Made by a program: the position numbers and the translations under genes
The notes under the pieces: generated by a model
What the model saw: the letters and a program-made list of their open reading frames with translations, nothing else
The model's database searches: none
What the model was told of the DNA's origin: nothing
Shown: positions 9,278-18,575 of the stretch, piece after piece
Position numbering within the stretch: the stretch's first letter is position 1
Layout of the letters: the number at the start of each line of letters is the position of its first letter
From: Desulfonatronospira thiodismutans ASO3-1
Lineage (GTDB): Bacteria > Desulfobacterota > Desulfovibrionia > Desulfovibrionales > Desulfonatronovibrionaceae
Assembly (NCBI RefSeq): GCF_000174435.1
Contig: NZ_ACJN02000004.1
Location: 248,001 to 312,000 of the forward strand
Direction: 5' to 3'
Length of the DNA: 64,000 bases

Positions 9278-10084
9278 ATGAGCACTATTGAACAGCGCAC
9301 CGAGGAACGACTGCCCCTGGAGATGGCCATTCTGCCTTTTCTGGGTTCCAGGGAAGAGGACTATCAGCCTTTTCAGTATATTATCCAGGATTTCAGTCAG
9401 AACGGCGTACGCATCGCCATCCCTTCCTGGCTTCAGAGCCGGGAAAAACTGTACCGGGGAGACAGGGTAAACCTGCATCTGCCGTACAAGTTCCAGGGAC
9501 AGAGCAGAAACCAGGGCAGCGTGGCCTGGGAGACCTGGGAAGACCAGGCCGCAGCCCAGGTCTGTGGTGTGGCCCTGGACAAAAGCTTTCCCGAAACATA
9601 TCCGGTGTTCATCTCTCTGGAGACCAGGGAACTGGTCATCGGGCTGGAAAATTTTGAGGATGAAGCCAGTCTCTTGCTTCTGGTCTTAAAAGACATCGCC
9701 ATGCTCAAAAGAGGCATGCTCATTTACCTGGAACACCTGGCCACTTACTTCACCAGGGTCTCCGAATTCTCCAGGGAGGAATACGCCCTTTTTCGACGCA
9801 TGATCATAAACGACATCAAAACCGGCATGCAGAAAAACCACGACTACCTGAGCAGCCTTTACTCAAAGGCCCTGTCCCTGCACAGCCGGAACCAGGACAT
9901 CATGGAAATTCTGGACATTGACGAGTTGCGCCAGAGCGTACAGTCGGAAATCTATGTGGACCTTTTCAGTTCGGTACTTAGCATCGAAACCATAAACATG
10001 TACCTCATGGCCCTGAAAACCCTGGAGAAAAAAAGCTACAACAACTACAACACCTTAGTCATGCTCTACCTGAACAGCCTCTAA
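9278..10084 (+). CDS. PilZ-domain protein, probable c-di-GMP receptor
   Basis: 268 residues from the ATG at 9278. The two c-di-GMP-binding motifs of PilZ are intact in the first 50 residues: RxxxR as R-T-E-E-R and DxSxxG as D-F-S-Q-N-G. The PilZ barrel ends near residue 115 (CGVALDKSF). Residues 125-268 are all-helical and unrecognised, with a long helix around the motif ALFRRMIINDIKTGM. Its stop overlaps the stop of the convergent GH26 gene, the last gene of the exopolysaccharide operon. That proximity makes control of polysaccharide export a reasonable inference, especially since the GT2 synthase there lacks its own PilZ domain. Confidence 0.85.
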   Translation: MSTIEQRTEERLPLEMAILPFLGSREEDYQPFQYIIQDFSQNGVRIAIPSWLQSREKLYRGDRVNLHLPYKFQGQSRNQGSVAWETWEDQAAAQVCGVALDKSFPETYPVFISLETRELVIGLENFEDEASLLLLVLKDIAMLKRGMLIYLEHLATYFTRVSEFSREEYALFRRMIINDIKTGMQKNHDYLSSLYSKALSLHSRNQDIMEILDIDELRQSVQSEIYVDLFSSVLSIETINMYLMALKTLEKKSYNNYNTLVMLYLNSL

Positions 10085-11139
10085 GGCTGCCTGCGCTGAA
10101 AGTCAGGCAGGGGCGAAAACAGCTTCCTGCGCACTTCCCCCGGGTACCTGCATTCTTCACCGGCTGCAAGCCTCCAGTCTTCCTCCTTGTCCACCTGGAA
10201 CCATATTATCCCGTCCAGGCCCCACCTGGAGGCGGTCTCAAAGGCATTTTGCACCCATACATCCCTGTCTCCACCCTCTGCCGGAGAGGCTGTCTCAAAT
10301 ACAAACAGAGGCTTTTCCGGGCTTATGGACGTAAGTTCAGAATATATGTGCTCAAATATCTCCTCAAAGCTTCGCCAGCTGCTCTGCCAGCCATGCTCTT
10401 CCATGGTCCGGGTATAGGCCCAGTTGTAGCCGTCCATACCCAGGACATCCACATAGTCATCCCCTGGATAATAATTCCTGGCCTTGTTCCAGTGGGCCCC
10501 CTGCTCAGGAGAAGGCACTGAACCGGCATTTGGACAGAAGGCGAAAAGAGCGTTTCCAGCATCTTCATCTCTGAACCGCTTCACTACGTATTGAAACATC
10601 TCCTGGTAGCGTTCCGGACTTTCAGGGCCGTATTCTTCCCTGCTTCCTCCCCAGTGATAGCGATCCAGATTCATCTCATGGGCAAAGCGGATGATCACCG
10701 GATATTCCAGATCCTTTATGCGGGAGGCAAAGCCCTGGATATAGTCGTCGTATCTTCCCTGCAGGATATCACCGGCCGCAATCATGTGCTCCTGTCCATG
10801 ACTGTCGTAATACATGGGTTCCCAGGTGACCACTGCCATGGCCCCGAAGCTGTGCACCGCCTCCAGTGTCTTGCCGGGGAAATTCATCTCTTCAGGGTCC
10901 TGCGGCCATTGCAGAAAGAAATTGACCATGCTCACCGGCAGACCGGTCTTGTTTTCCTTGTCTTGAAACACTTGCGGCTGTTCAGGCAGGCCCTCTACAG
11001 CCAGGCCGAAATAAAGCTGCCTCTTATGCTCTTTTTCAGACTGTTGCCCGTTGTTTACTTCCCTGCAGCCATAAAACCCGGCAGACAGGAACATGGCGAA
11101 CACCACTACCGCTAAAAGCTTTTTACTTGTTCTCAACAC
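10081..11139 (-). CDS. Glycoside hydrolase family 26-like lipoprotein (beta-mannanase type)
   Basis: A 352-residue exported protein with a signal peptide and lipobox ending at C25 (FYGC). The TIM-barrel landmarks of GH26 are visible: the acid/base glutamate E155 in RFAHEMN and the nucleophile E282 in LFVFETASP. GVDVLGMDGYNW-type text at about 231-240 and the aromatic WFQVDKE near the C-terminus also fit. GH26 enzymes cleave beta-mannans or related beta-glycans. The start overlaps the 3' end of the GT2 synthase gene by 17 bp, so the hydrolase most likely trims or edits the polymer made by this operon, as endoglucanase does in cellulose operons. The substrate is inferred. Confidence 0.85.
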   Translation of the reverse strand: MLRTSKKLLAVVVFAMFLSAGFYGCREVNNGQQSEKEHKRQLYFGLAVEGLPEQPQVFQDKENKTGLPVSMVNFFLQWPQDPEEMNFPGKTLEAVHSFGAMAVVTWEPMYYDSHGQEHMIAAGDILQGRYDDYIQGFASRIKDLEYPVIIRFAHEMNLDRYHWGGSREEYGPESPERYQEMFQYVVKRFRDEDAGNALFAFCPNAGSVPSPEQGAHWNKARNYYPGDDYVDVLGMDGYNWAYTRTMEEHGWQSSWRSFEEIFEHIYSELTSISPEKPLFVFETASPAEGGDRDVWVQNAFETASRWGLDGIIWFQVDKEEDWRLAAGEECRYPGEVRRKLFSPLPDFQRRQP

Positions 11140-12790
11140 TTTCCTCCAGGCCTTCCTCCAAAGGATGATTAAAGTACACCGCCGCTGAAAGAATAAGAAA
11201 ATGATACAGGCACCAGAAGCTGGTTACAGACAGGGCCATAATCAGTTCACGTTCGTAATATATTCTCATCCCCGCCCAGATAATGGCCACGAAACACAAA
11301 GCTGCAAGTCCCACCTGGGGCCACAGGGCATGCATGGGCAATGACAGGCTCTGCCCCTTGGGCGTAGTCTTAAATGTGCCCCGGTAACCCAGGACAGCCA
11401 GCAAAGAGGCCTTCATGTACACCGGAAAGCAGATGGCCTGCAGCAGAACTCCGCTGACGATCTCTGAAGCCTTGTAGTGCCTCTGGCGCAGGGACCATAT
11501 AAACATAGTAAATGTCATGAGAATATAGGGCACGTAAAACATGAAGTACAGTTCCGGACGGGCAAAATAGGTAGGAATATTGAACAGGATAAACAGGATA
11601 GGTGAAATAACCAGGACAAACAGGACCCAGCCTACGAAATAGTGTGTCCCGGAAAGCATGTACTCCCACCACTTGTATATGGGAAGCTCGCTGGGATTTT
11701 TCCAGAGCCTGGACAGGATGGTTCTGAAAAGGCCTACCGTGCCCAAAGCCCAGCGGAACTGCTGCTTGAAATACCCTCCCAGGTCCTCCGGGCCGTCTCC
11801 AAAGGCGCTGACCTTGTTCAGATATGCCGATTTCCAGCCCCGCAGGTGAAACTTAAGGGAGGTGGCAAAGTCCTCAGTGACCGAGGATTCATCAAAGCCG
11901 CCCACGTCCCTTAAGGCCTCGCGTCTGAAAATGACATTGGTCCCGCAGCAGAACATGGCGTCCTGCTGGCTTTTGCCCTCGCAGATGTATTCGTAAAAAA
12001 CAGCCTGCTGCAGGCCGGCCCCCCTGGACACCCGGTTGTGCTCAAAATTGCTGTAGTACTGCGGTGTCTGAATAAAGGCCACTGCTGGATTGGCCTCCAT
12101 CCTGGAAACTAAGGCCTCAACGAAATCAGGCAGGGGTTTTTGATCCGCATCAAAGACGATTATGTATTTCTCATCTCCAGGTTTTATGGTCTCCCCCTGG
12201 ACATAGGAAACAAATTCGAAGCCCTCAGGCGGATTTTTGTCCAGAAAATCATTGAAGTCGTTGATCATACCCGCCTTGGCTCCCCTCCACCTGCGCCGGA
12301 AAAGATTTACCCCGATCCTGCGGCACAGATCGTCGATCTCAAGCCTGTATTTTTCCGCCTCCCCCGGCTTCCAGTCCGGCAGGTCATAGCGGGTGTCGTC
12401 CAGAAAGTAGATCTTTTTATTGGGGTAAGTTAGATTGTAAAAGCTGATCAATGTATCCTCCACCACATGCAGAGGCTCGCGGTAAGAGGAAACAATTATG
12501 GCCACTGGTGGATAATCTATCAGGCTGGCCTGAACAAGGTGGTTTTCCGACCCTGTTTTTCCCTCTGAATTGATCACTCTGAACAGGTTCAGGAAATATC
12601 CGAAACCGTGGGTCAGGATAAAGGCCTGGGCCAGAAGAAGAAGCAGCCCGAAAAACTTTTCATACCAGGCATAATCGGCAATTATAAAGGTAAAGGTCCT
12701 GGCCATGAGGTATAAAATGATAAACATCAGGGTCAGGACTATCCCGCCCAGAAGCAGGTTGTTTTTAAAGGCTGTCTTGTTCTGGCTCAT
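11123..12790 (-). CDS. Processive family 2 glycosyltransferase (cellulose/PNAG synthase-like)
   Basis: A 555-residue inner-membrane synthase. Two TM segments lie at the N-terminus (about 12-35 and 43-65) and about five at the C-terminus (about 365-530). The GT2 catalytic motifs occur in order: LDDTR, the DxD-like FDADQKPLPDF, TEDFATSLK, and the processivity motif QFRWALG (Q-x-x-R-W). There is no C-terminal PilZ domain, unlike BcsA. It would use a nucleotide sugar to build and translocate a beta-linked polymer. The gene follows the TPR porin by 33 bp and overlaps the GH26 gene. Sugar identity is unknown; cellulose-, mannan- and PNAG-like products are all possible. Confidence 0.92.
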   Translation of the reverse strand: MSQNKTAFKNNLLLGGIVLTLMFIILYLMARTFTFIIADYAWYEKFFGLLLLLAQAFILTHGFGYFLNLFRVINSEGKTGSENHLVQASLIDYPPVAIIVSSYREPLHVVEDTLISFYNLTYPNKKIYFLDDTRYDLPDWKPGEAEKYRLEIDDLCRRIGVNLFRRRWRGAKAGMINDFNDFLDKNPPEGFEFVSYVQGETIKPGDEKYIIVFDADQKPLPDFVEALVSRMEANPAVAFIQTPQYYSNFEHNRVSRGAGLQQAVFYEYICEGKSQQDAMFCCGTNVIFRREALRDVGGFDESSVTEDFATSLKFHLRGWKSAYLNKVSAFGDGPEDLGGYFKQQFRWALGTVGLFRTILSRLWKNPSELPIYKWWEYMLSGTHYFVGWVLFVLVISPILFILFNIPTYFARPELYFMFYVPYILMTFTMFIWSLRQRHYKASEIVSGVLLQAICFPVYMKASLLAVLGYRGTFKTTPKGQSLSLPMHALWPQVGLAALCFVAIIWAGMRIYYERELIMALSVTSFWCLYHFLILSAAVYFNHPLEEGLEESVENK

Positions 12791-12823
12791 GATGATCCCG
12801 GTATTTCGGCGCTAAGCCGGGGT

Positions 12824-15800
12824 TTAAAACCTGTAGAAAAGGCCCAGGTCCAGCGAGGCCGCATCCCACTCCCTGGAATTGTGCCACATGGCCTGGGTGT
12901 TGATGCCCAGCCCGTTTTCAAACTCACGGCTCCATGTTCCCCGGACCTCAACGGAATGATTTTTGTCCTTTTCCGTGCCCAGGCTAAGCTCAAGCTGGTA
13001 AAAATGATCCCTGGCCCCGCAGAAGAAGTCTCTGGCCAGGTCATGGGTAAACTCAAAAGTAACAGAACTGCCCCAGTGATCTTCCGGAGTCCAGTAGGGG
13101 TGTTTGAAATCCGCCTGAATATTGCAACCCTGCCCATTGGAGCAACCCTGGTATGTCCTGGAGGTGTCCCTGTACTCCCCGGACAGAATGGTCCTGAAGC
13201 GCCTGGGGTGGTCGGTAAAGGAGTAGCCTGCACTTACCCCGTACACGACCCCGTGGTTGTCGTCGCTGTAGTCCAGGTATCCGGCACTGAGGCCCAGTTC
13301 CAGCCTTCGCAGGGGATAAATATCCAGACCGGCCTCCCAGTTCTCGGTGTATACCCCCTGGGCCAGGGCTATGGCATTGGCCACAGTCTCCCTTTTTTCG
13401 TAGCCCAGGGTCAGCCGGGCATAATCGTCCAGGTTGAACATCATGTCCAGATGCCCCAGAAAAAGATCATCCAGGTCGATGCTTTCCCTTTCCATCTTAG
13501 AGCCCCGGGTCTGAAGATCATTCGCGTAAGACTTATAGGTCAACCCTCCGGCCAGGGTAAAATGAGGTCCGGTTACCATCTCCCCGGTCAGGCTGACTCC
13601 CGAGGCCTGGACTGTTCCGGCGTGTTTTTGGGGCGACTCGAAATACCTGTGCCCGGTTACTCTAAAGCTGTGCCTTGATCTTAAAGGTACATCCAGGCCC
13701 ATATCCAGCCTGTGCCTGTCCATGCGGGCCAGCTCCCCCCTGCCCCTTTCGCTCCAGAAACTGTAATTGCCCGAAAAACCTGGCCTGGAACGCTTTTTTC
13801 GCCTCTCAAGAGCCCTGGAGGCCTGTCCGTGCAGGGGATCTATTGCCAGCAGTTCCTGGTAAGCTTTTTCTTCCTCGTCCCCCAGGCCAAGGACGCAGCA
13901 GGCCTGGGCCAGGTCAAACCGGGCCTCCTGGTTGCCCGGTTCATGCTCCACCAGTTTCTGCAGATGCCGCCTGGCCGGGGCAAAGCGCTCATTCCACAAA
14001 AGCTTCTTGGACTGGCGCTCCAGTTCCGCCTGTTTCTGAATCACGTACCTGTAGCCCAGGCTGCGTCTTAGCTCATCCATCTCCCGGCGGCTCTCCCGGC
14101 CGAGATCCCGGCCGTGCCGTCCGAACCAGTCGAAAAAGCCTTCAAAACCGGCATAGACAGAGCCTGCGCTTACTTCCCGCTCTAAGCCGGCTATTGCCTG
14201 CTCCAGGATTTGTCTCTGTGATGTGTCCAGATCCTGCAGTCTCTGTAAAAGCATCTCATCCACAGCAGGAGTGCTTATAAGCTGGTAATACCTGTCCCCT
14301 GTGTCAGCTTTTTTGCCCCAGTAAGCAGTGCGCGCCGCCTCCCGGATCACGACATGATTGTCCTGGTTTTTTGTGTAAAGCTGATCATAGGCCTCAAGGC
14401 TTTCTGCATATTGTCTGGACCAGGCCAGCACCCTGGCCCGGGTCAGCAGCAGTTTGTAGCTTTCCGGAAATTCCTCCAGCATCATGTCCAGGATCTCCAG
14501 GCTGGCAGAGTATCTGCCCTTGGACCCGTAAACTTCGGCCAGTCCTGCTCCGGCTTCAAAAAATCCAGGATCGTGAGCAAGTGCGCTGTCATAGACTTCC
14601 GCAGCCAGCTCAAACTCCCCCTGCCCGGCCAGTGCCTGGGCCAGGTGCGTTAGCACTGCCGGATCGGTTTCCTCCTTTAGCACCTTCTCCACATGCTCCT
14701 GCAGCGGTTTCCCCCTGGTCTGAGACAGCAGAATAAAGGGCTCTGGGTTGTTTTCATCCAGGGCTGCCGCCTTCTCAAGGAAATAAACCGCCTTGTCCGG
14801 ATTGCCCCTTTTCATCTCCACCCGGGCCAGTCCGGGCAGGGCCTGAACCTTGAGATTCTCATGCCCGGAGGCTTTTTCAAAGAGCTTCTGGGCATCTTCC
14901 AGGCGGCCCTTTTGCAGGTAGGCCCTGGCCCCGGGCAGAAGAATATCTTCTCTACCTGCGTACCAGTCCTGAAAATCATCAGCCGCTTGCGCAGCCGCTG
15001 CAAAATCCTTCTGCAGCAGAGCGACATTCACTGCCTCGCTCCAGGCCTCAAAATAGACTGCCGGACTTTTCTCCGGTCCCTGGTGGACTATCCTCTGCAG
15101 ATGCTTGCGGGCCTGTTCAAACCTTTGCTGGGCAACCAGGTTTCTGGCCAGCCTGAGGTTCAGCTCCGGATCATGCTTTTTATCCGCCAGCTCCTCCCGG
15201 ATTATCTCTTCCCCGGAATAATAATCCCCCCACAGCAGCAAACGCTCAGAATAGACAAGCCTGATCCGCCTCTTTTCTTCCCCTTTCAGCCTGTCCAGGG
15301 TCTTGGTGTATATTTCCCGGCACATCCTGTACCTGCCTAAGGAAGCCAGGACATCGGCAACCTGGATGAATCTGTCCGCATCAAATTCTTGAGAACGTAC
15401 AAACTCTTCAGTTAGTGACACGGCTTTGCTGCGGTTGCCCAGGGCTGCTTCCAGCCGGATACGGTAAAGGGCCATAAGGGAACCGTCGGGATGAGTGGAC
15501 TCAATTCTTTCCAGAACCTGCCCTGCCTTAGACAGGTGCTCTTCTTTACCGCTTTGCAGCAAGAGCTCCAGGAGCATTTCTCCGGCCTCTTCATGGGATA
15601 TCCTTGCATCCCCGGGAACCACTTTAGAAGATCCCAGTGACTCGGCCGGCTTGGCCCCGACAAGGCCCAGCAGCAAAATGACAAAGACGGCAAGCGCCAG
15701 CCATCTGTCAAATATACATTGTCCTGTGGCTTGAAAGACCTGTTTTTCTCCTGTTCCCCTTCCTTGCCGCCCGTCTTTCAGGCGAAAGGGAAGGATCAGG

Positions 15801-15874
15801 GGAGGGTTCCAGGCGGCACCCGGCAAGCGCTCAGGCATCAGCTGGATCTTCATCCCCTGGCTACCGGGATTCAA
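12824..15874 (-). CDS. TPR-repeat outer-membrane polysaccharide export porin (PgaA/BcsC-like)
   Basis: About 1016 residues. A signal-anchor-like hydrophobic stretch lies around 48-70, tandem TPR helices span roughly 90-690, and a C-terminal beta-barrel of alternating hydrophobic residues and aromatic girdles covers about 720-1016. The chain ends in LDLGLFYRF, with the terminal aromatic typical of barrels. This is the layout of PgaA, BcsC and AlgK/E exporters. The start is uncertain: a TTG at 15874 has GGAGAAG in front, while the ATG at 15853 has AGGGG immediately adjacent. In both cases the signal segment is unusually far from the N-terminus, so the true start may be internal. It overlaps the preceding TPR gene. 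Confidence 0.85.
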   Translation of the reverse strand: MNPGSQGMKIQLMPERLPGAAWNPPLILPFRLKDGRQGRGTGEKQVFQATGQCIFDRWLALAVFVILLLGLVGAKPAESLGSSKVVPGDARISHEEAGEMLLELLLQSGKEEHLSKAGQVLERIESTHPDGSLMALYRIRLEAALGNRSKAVSLTEEFVRSQEFDADRFIQVADVLASLGRYRMCREIYTKTLDRLKGEEKRRIRLVYSERLLLWGDYYSGEEIIREELADKKHDPELNLRLARNLVAQQRFEQARKHLQRIVHQGPEKSPAVYFEAWSEAVNVALLQKDFAAAAQAADDFQDWYAGREDILLPGARAYLQKGRLEDAQKLFEKASGHENLKVQALPGLARVEMKRGNPDKAVYFLEKAAALDENNPEPFILLSQTRGKPLQEHVEKVLKEETDPAVLTHLAQALAGQGEFELAAEVYDSALAHDPGFFEAGAGLAEVYGSKGRYSASLEILDMMLEEFPESYKLLLTRARVLAWSRQYAESLEAYDQLYTKNQDNHVVIREAARTAYWGKKADTGDRYYQLISTPAVDEMLLQRLQDLDTSQRQILEQAIAGLEREVSAGSVYAGFEGFFDWFGRHGRDLGRESRREMDELRRSLGYRYVIQKQAELERQSKKLLWNERFAPARRHLQKLVEHEPGNQEARFDLAQACCVLGLGDEEEKAYQELLAIDPLHGQASRALERRKKRSRPGFSGNYSFWSERGRGELARMDRHRLDMGLDVPLRSRHSFRVTGHRYFESPQKHAGTVQASGVSLTGEMVTGPHFTLAGGLTYKSYANDLQTRGSKMERESIDLDDLFLGHLDMMFNLDDYARLTLGYEKRETVANAIALAQGVYTENWEAGLDIYPLRRLELGLSAGYLDYSDDNHGVVYGVSAGYSFTDHPRRFRTILSGEYRDTSRTYQGCSNGQGCNIQADFKHPYWTPEDHWGSSVTFEFTHDLARDFFCGARDHFYQLELSLGTEKDKNHSVEVRGTWSREFENGLGINTQAMWHNSREWDAASLDLGLFYRF

Positions 15875-16502
15875 GGGTCTTCTCCATCTGCTCTATTGCC
15901 TCATCATACCGCTCCGCCCACATGAGTACCTGGGCGTAATGCCGCCTGACCTGGTTGTCCCCGGGCCTGGATTCCAGAACCCGCTCATACTCCTGGATGG
16001 AAGCCTCGTAATCACCCTTCCAGCTGAGCACCCGGGCCAGCTTGAACCGCGCCTCGTCCTGCCCGGGGTTGTCCTGCAGGTAATCCCGGTAAATGTCTGC
16101 CGCCCGGTCATACTGTTCCAGCATGGCATAAATCTCACCCAGCTCCAGGCGGGCTTCCCCGGTTATCTTGTCTTCTGGAACAGAGGCAAACATTTCCCGG
16201 GCTTTGTCAATCTCATCCGTCCAGTAGTAGACTCTGGCCAGTTCCAGCCTGGCCTGGACAAGATCAGGCTTTTCATCCAGCACCCTGTGGTACTGGTCTA
16301 TGGCTTCATCGTAGCGCTGCACGTAGCTAAGCAGCCTGGCCAGCTCCAGCCTGGCCTGCCAGTCCTCTATCTCATCCTTGAACTCAGGTGACACCCTCTC
16401 CTGCTGCATGAGAAAATCGCCCGGGGAATCCTCTGCCTGCACAGAACCTGCAAAAAAGAACACAGCTGCACTGAAAATAAATAAAATAAATATCTTCATC
16501 AT
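15861..16502 (-). CDS. Secreted TPR protein of the exopolysaccharide operon
   Basis: 213 residues with a Sec signal peptide (IFILFIFSAAVFFFAGSVQA) cleaved before EDSPGDF. Five TPR units follow, recognisable from repeated ...LARLLSYVQRYDEAIDQY, LARVYYWTDEIDKAREMF and LARVLSWKGDYEASIQEY blocks. It is probably a periplasmic scaffold linking the inner-membrane synthase to the TPR porin, like AlgK or the BcsC TPR region. It overlaps the upstream TPR-TM gene by 4 bp (ATG/stop overlap) and the downstream porin start by 14 bp, so translational coupling is likely. Confidence 0.85.
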   Translation of the reverse strand: MMKIFILFIFSAAVFFFAGSVQAEDSPGDFLMQQERVSPEFKDEIEDWQARLELARLLSYVQRYDEAIDQYHRVLDEKPDLVQARLELARVYYWTDEIDKAREMFASVPEDKITGEARLELGEIYAMLEQYDRAADIYRDYLQDNPGQDEARFKLARVLSWKGDYEASIQEYERVLESRPGDNQVRRHYAQVLMWAERYDEAIEQMEKTLESR

Positions 16503-17008
16503 TCTTCTCCCAGAATCCGGTAATAAATATTGATGGCTTCCTCAAACCGTCCCTGGCTGGTGAGTATCTGCGCCCTCAAAAAAAGGGCGTATTCCCAGTC
16601 TGACCTGAGTTCCAGGGCCTGGTCCACTAATTCCAGGGCCTGCCCGGAATCGTTTATGGACCAGTAGGCCCGGGCCAGCTTGAGTAAAACCCTGGCATCA
16701 TCAGGATATCTCTGACGCAAGACTTCAAAAGCATCCCTGGCCTGGTCCGGTCTGCCTGTTGCAAGGCTGGAATCACCCAGGCGGTCTAAGAGCATGTAGC
16801 TGATCTTACCCTTTTCCAGAGCCCGGCTGTAATAAGCGGCGGCCTGTTCATAATCTCCCTGTGCAAAGGACTGCTGACCCTTACGCCACAACACCTCTTC
16901 CTGGTTGAAGTGCATATAGGCCCAGGGTGTTACAAGCATCAAAAAAAGCAGCATAAGGGCAAAGCCTGTATACTGCTTGGTTTTTGCGGAAAACAAGTCA
17001 AGGTTCAT
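16499..17008 (-). CDS. Membrane-anchored TPR protein of the exopolysaccharide operon
   Basis: 169 residues. One N-terminal transmembrane helix (about 16-36, FALMLLFLMLVTPWAYM) is followed by three to four TPRs (for example YEQAAAYYSRALEKGKI, and RPDQARDAFEVLRQRYPDD). It most likely sits in the inner membrane facing the periplasm and acts as a docking platform for the export complex. It lies between the STAS gene (30-bp gap) and the secreted TPR gene (4-bp overlap). No enzymatic motif is present. Confidence 0.8.
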   Translation of the reverse strand: MNLDLFSAKTKQYTGFALMLLFLMLVTPWAYMHFNQEEVLWRKGQQSFAQGDYEQAAAYYSRALEKGKISYMLLDRLGDSSLATGRPDQARDAFEVLRQRYPDDARVLLKLARAYWSINDSGQALELVDQALELRSDWEYALFLRAQILTSQGRFEEAINIYYRILGEE

Positions 17009-17038
17009 GCCTTACCCTGAAATAGCCGGCCCTAAACT

Positions 17039-17392
17039 TTATGAATTTTCATCTTTTCTCAATGCCTCTACCGCGCTTTGCTCATCCGGATGAATCTCAA
17101 AGACCCCCCTGTCCAGCCTGGTTATGGAAAACAGTTTGCCAACGTTGGGTCTTACACCGAAAAACACCAGCCTGCCTCGGTTCTTCATGGTCTTCACAGT
17201 GGAAAGCAGAGCCGAAAGACCGGAGCTGTCCATAAATTCAACTTCAGATAAATCCAGGGCTACTTTCTCTTTGCCCTGCAGAATATAATCTACCATCCAG
17301 CCCTTGAAGCTCGAGGAGTTTTCTGCATCAATTCGTTCTACCATTGGCCTTATAACCAAAATATCATTAATATTTCTGGACTCAAAAAACAT
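17039..17392 (-). CDS. STAS-domain anti-sigma-factor antagonist-like protein
   Basis: A 117-residue single STAS domain of the SpoIIAA/RsbV type. The phosphorylatable serine region reads VEFMDSSGLSALLS, as in classical partner-switching antagonists. It lies just downstream of a receiver-PP2C phosphatase gene, the enzyme class that dephosphorylates such serines. The matching RsbW-type kinase is not in the window, so either it is encoded elsewhere or the STAS protein acts directly on the synthase or export complex. Its place as second gene of the exopolysaccharide operon suggests post-translational control of the polymer. Confidence 0.92.
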   Translation of the reverse strand: MFFESRNINDILVIRPMVERIDAENSSSFKGWMVDYILQGKEKVALDLSEVEFMDSSGLSALLSTVKTMKNRGRLVFFGVRPNVGKLFSITRLDRGVFEIHPDEQSAVEALRKDENS

Positions 17393-17429
17393 TCAGGCCA
17401 TCCTGTTGCTGCTGTCATTCAGTTTAATC

Positions 17430-18575
17430 TTATTTACCCTTACTCTGAACATATATCCCGGTCAAGTCATCCTCGAAGCCTACCACGCCTTTTGAGGCGG
17501 CTGAGACCCTGCCTGCAAGATCCTGCACCTGGAAATCATCCCTGGACAAAAGCCCGAAGCAGAGTTCCCTGAAGGCCTCGTACCCGAAAATATCCTTTCC
17601 GTTCACCCGGCACTCGTAAAACCCATCGGTATACATGAAAAGCTCCCAGTCCCGGCCGCATTCAAGAAATCGACTCTTGTACTTTTCCTGGTGAAAACCA
17701 AGCAGGGCCGCAGTGGGCTCAATCTCATGCAGACTTTGACCATCGCGCAGAAATGCCGGACAGTGCCCGGCGTTTATATATTCCAGCCTGTTCTTCAGGG
17801 GATCAATATCCACGGCCATGAGGGTTACAAAGTCGCCCATATCTCCCACTGTCTGCATGAGCTGACTGTTGAGGGCCTCAAGAAGGTGCGGCAGGGGGAG
17901 GACAGCCTCATCAAAATGAAAAACTGTGCGGACCATGGACATAAGAAAAGCCGCCCTGGCCCCGTGCCCGGAAACATCGGCTATGACGCACCGAAGGCCG
18001 TCATGGCCCAAGGGCAGATAGTCAAAATAATCACCACCGGCCAGACCAGAGGGCTGATAAAATCCGCGTGCGTAAAGACCTTGAGAGTGGTATTCCGTGG
18101 AGGGCAGAATGCTTGTCTGCAGGTCGCTCATGGCCTGCAGTTCTTTGGACAGTCTGCTGTGGGCCTCTTGAGCCGAGCGCTTGGCCTGCAAAAGCTCCAG
18201 GTGATTTTTGACCCTGGCCTTGATTATGGGAAAATGAAAAGGCTTGGTAATGTAGTCCACAGCCCCCAGGGAAAGGCCGTAAGCTTCATCTTCAACATCG
18301 GATCTGCCGGTTACGAATATCACCGGGATACCTGCCGTGCCCGGATCGGCCTTGATCCTTCTGCACACTTCATACCCGTCAATACCCGGCATCATGATAT
18401 CCAGAAGTATCAGGTCCGGAGGATCGTCTCCAAAGATTATCTGCAGGGCTTTGTCTCCGTGCAGGGCTGTCTGGACCCTGTAGTCATCCTTTAGAATGGA
18501 GCTAAGGATACGGATGTTCAGCGGAGAATCATCCACCACAAGTATTTTGTATTTTTTTTGCATCATGTACTGCAT
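17430..18575 (-). CDS. Response regulator with PP2C (SpoIIE-type) phosphatase output
   Basis: 381 residues. The N-terminal receiver domain (about 8-125) has VVDDSP, the phosphoacceptor aspartate in LILLDIMMPG, FVTGRS and the YITKPFH lysine. A short coiled coil (residues 130-150) leads into a SpoIIE/PP2C domain with the metal-binding motifs LAGGDYFDY, VIADVSGHGARAA and YTDGFYECR. Such RsbU/P-like proteins dephosphorylate STAS antagonists when the receiver is activated. It is the promoter-proximal gene of the exopolysaccharide operon, with STAS next. Several in-frame ATGs (18575, 18566, 18563) are possible; none has a strong ribosome site. No cognate histidine kinase is adjacent. Confidence 0.94.
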   Translation of the reverse strand: MQYMMQKKYKILVVDDSPLNIRILSSILKDDYRVQTALHGDKALQIIFGDDPPDLILLDIMMPGIDGYEVCRRIKADPGTAGIPVIFVTGRSDVEDEAYGLSLGAVDYITKPFHFPIIKARVKNHLELLQAKRSAQEAHSRLSKELQAMSDLQTSILPSTEYHSQGLYARGFYQPSGLAGGDYFDYLPLGHDGLRCVIADVSGHGARAAFLMSMVRTVFHFDEAVLPLPHLLEALNSQLMQTVGDMGDFVTLMAVDIDPLKNRLEYINAGHCPAFLRDGQSLHEIEPTAALLGFHQEKYKSRFLECGRDWELFMYTDGFYECRVNGKDIFGYEAFRELCFGLLSRDDFQVQDLAGRVSAASKGVVGFEDDLTGIYVQSKGK

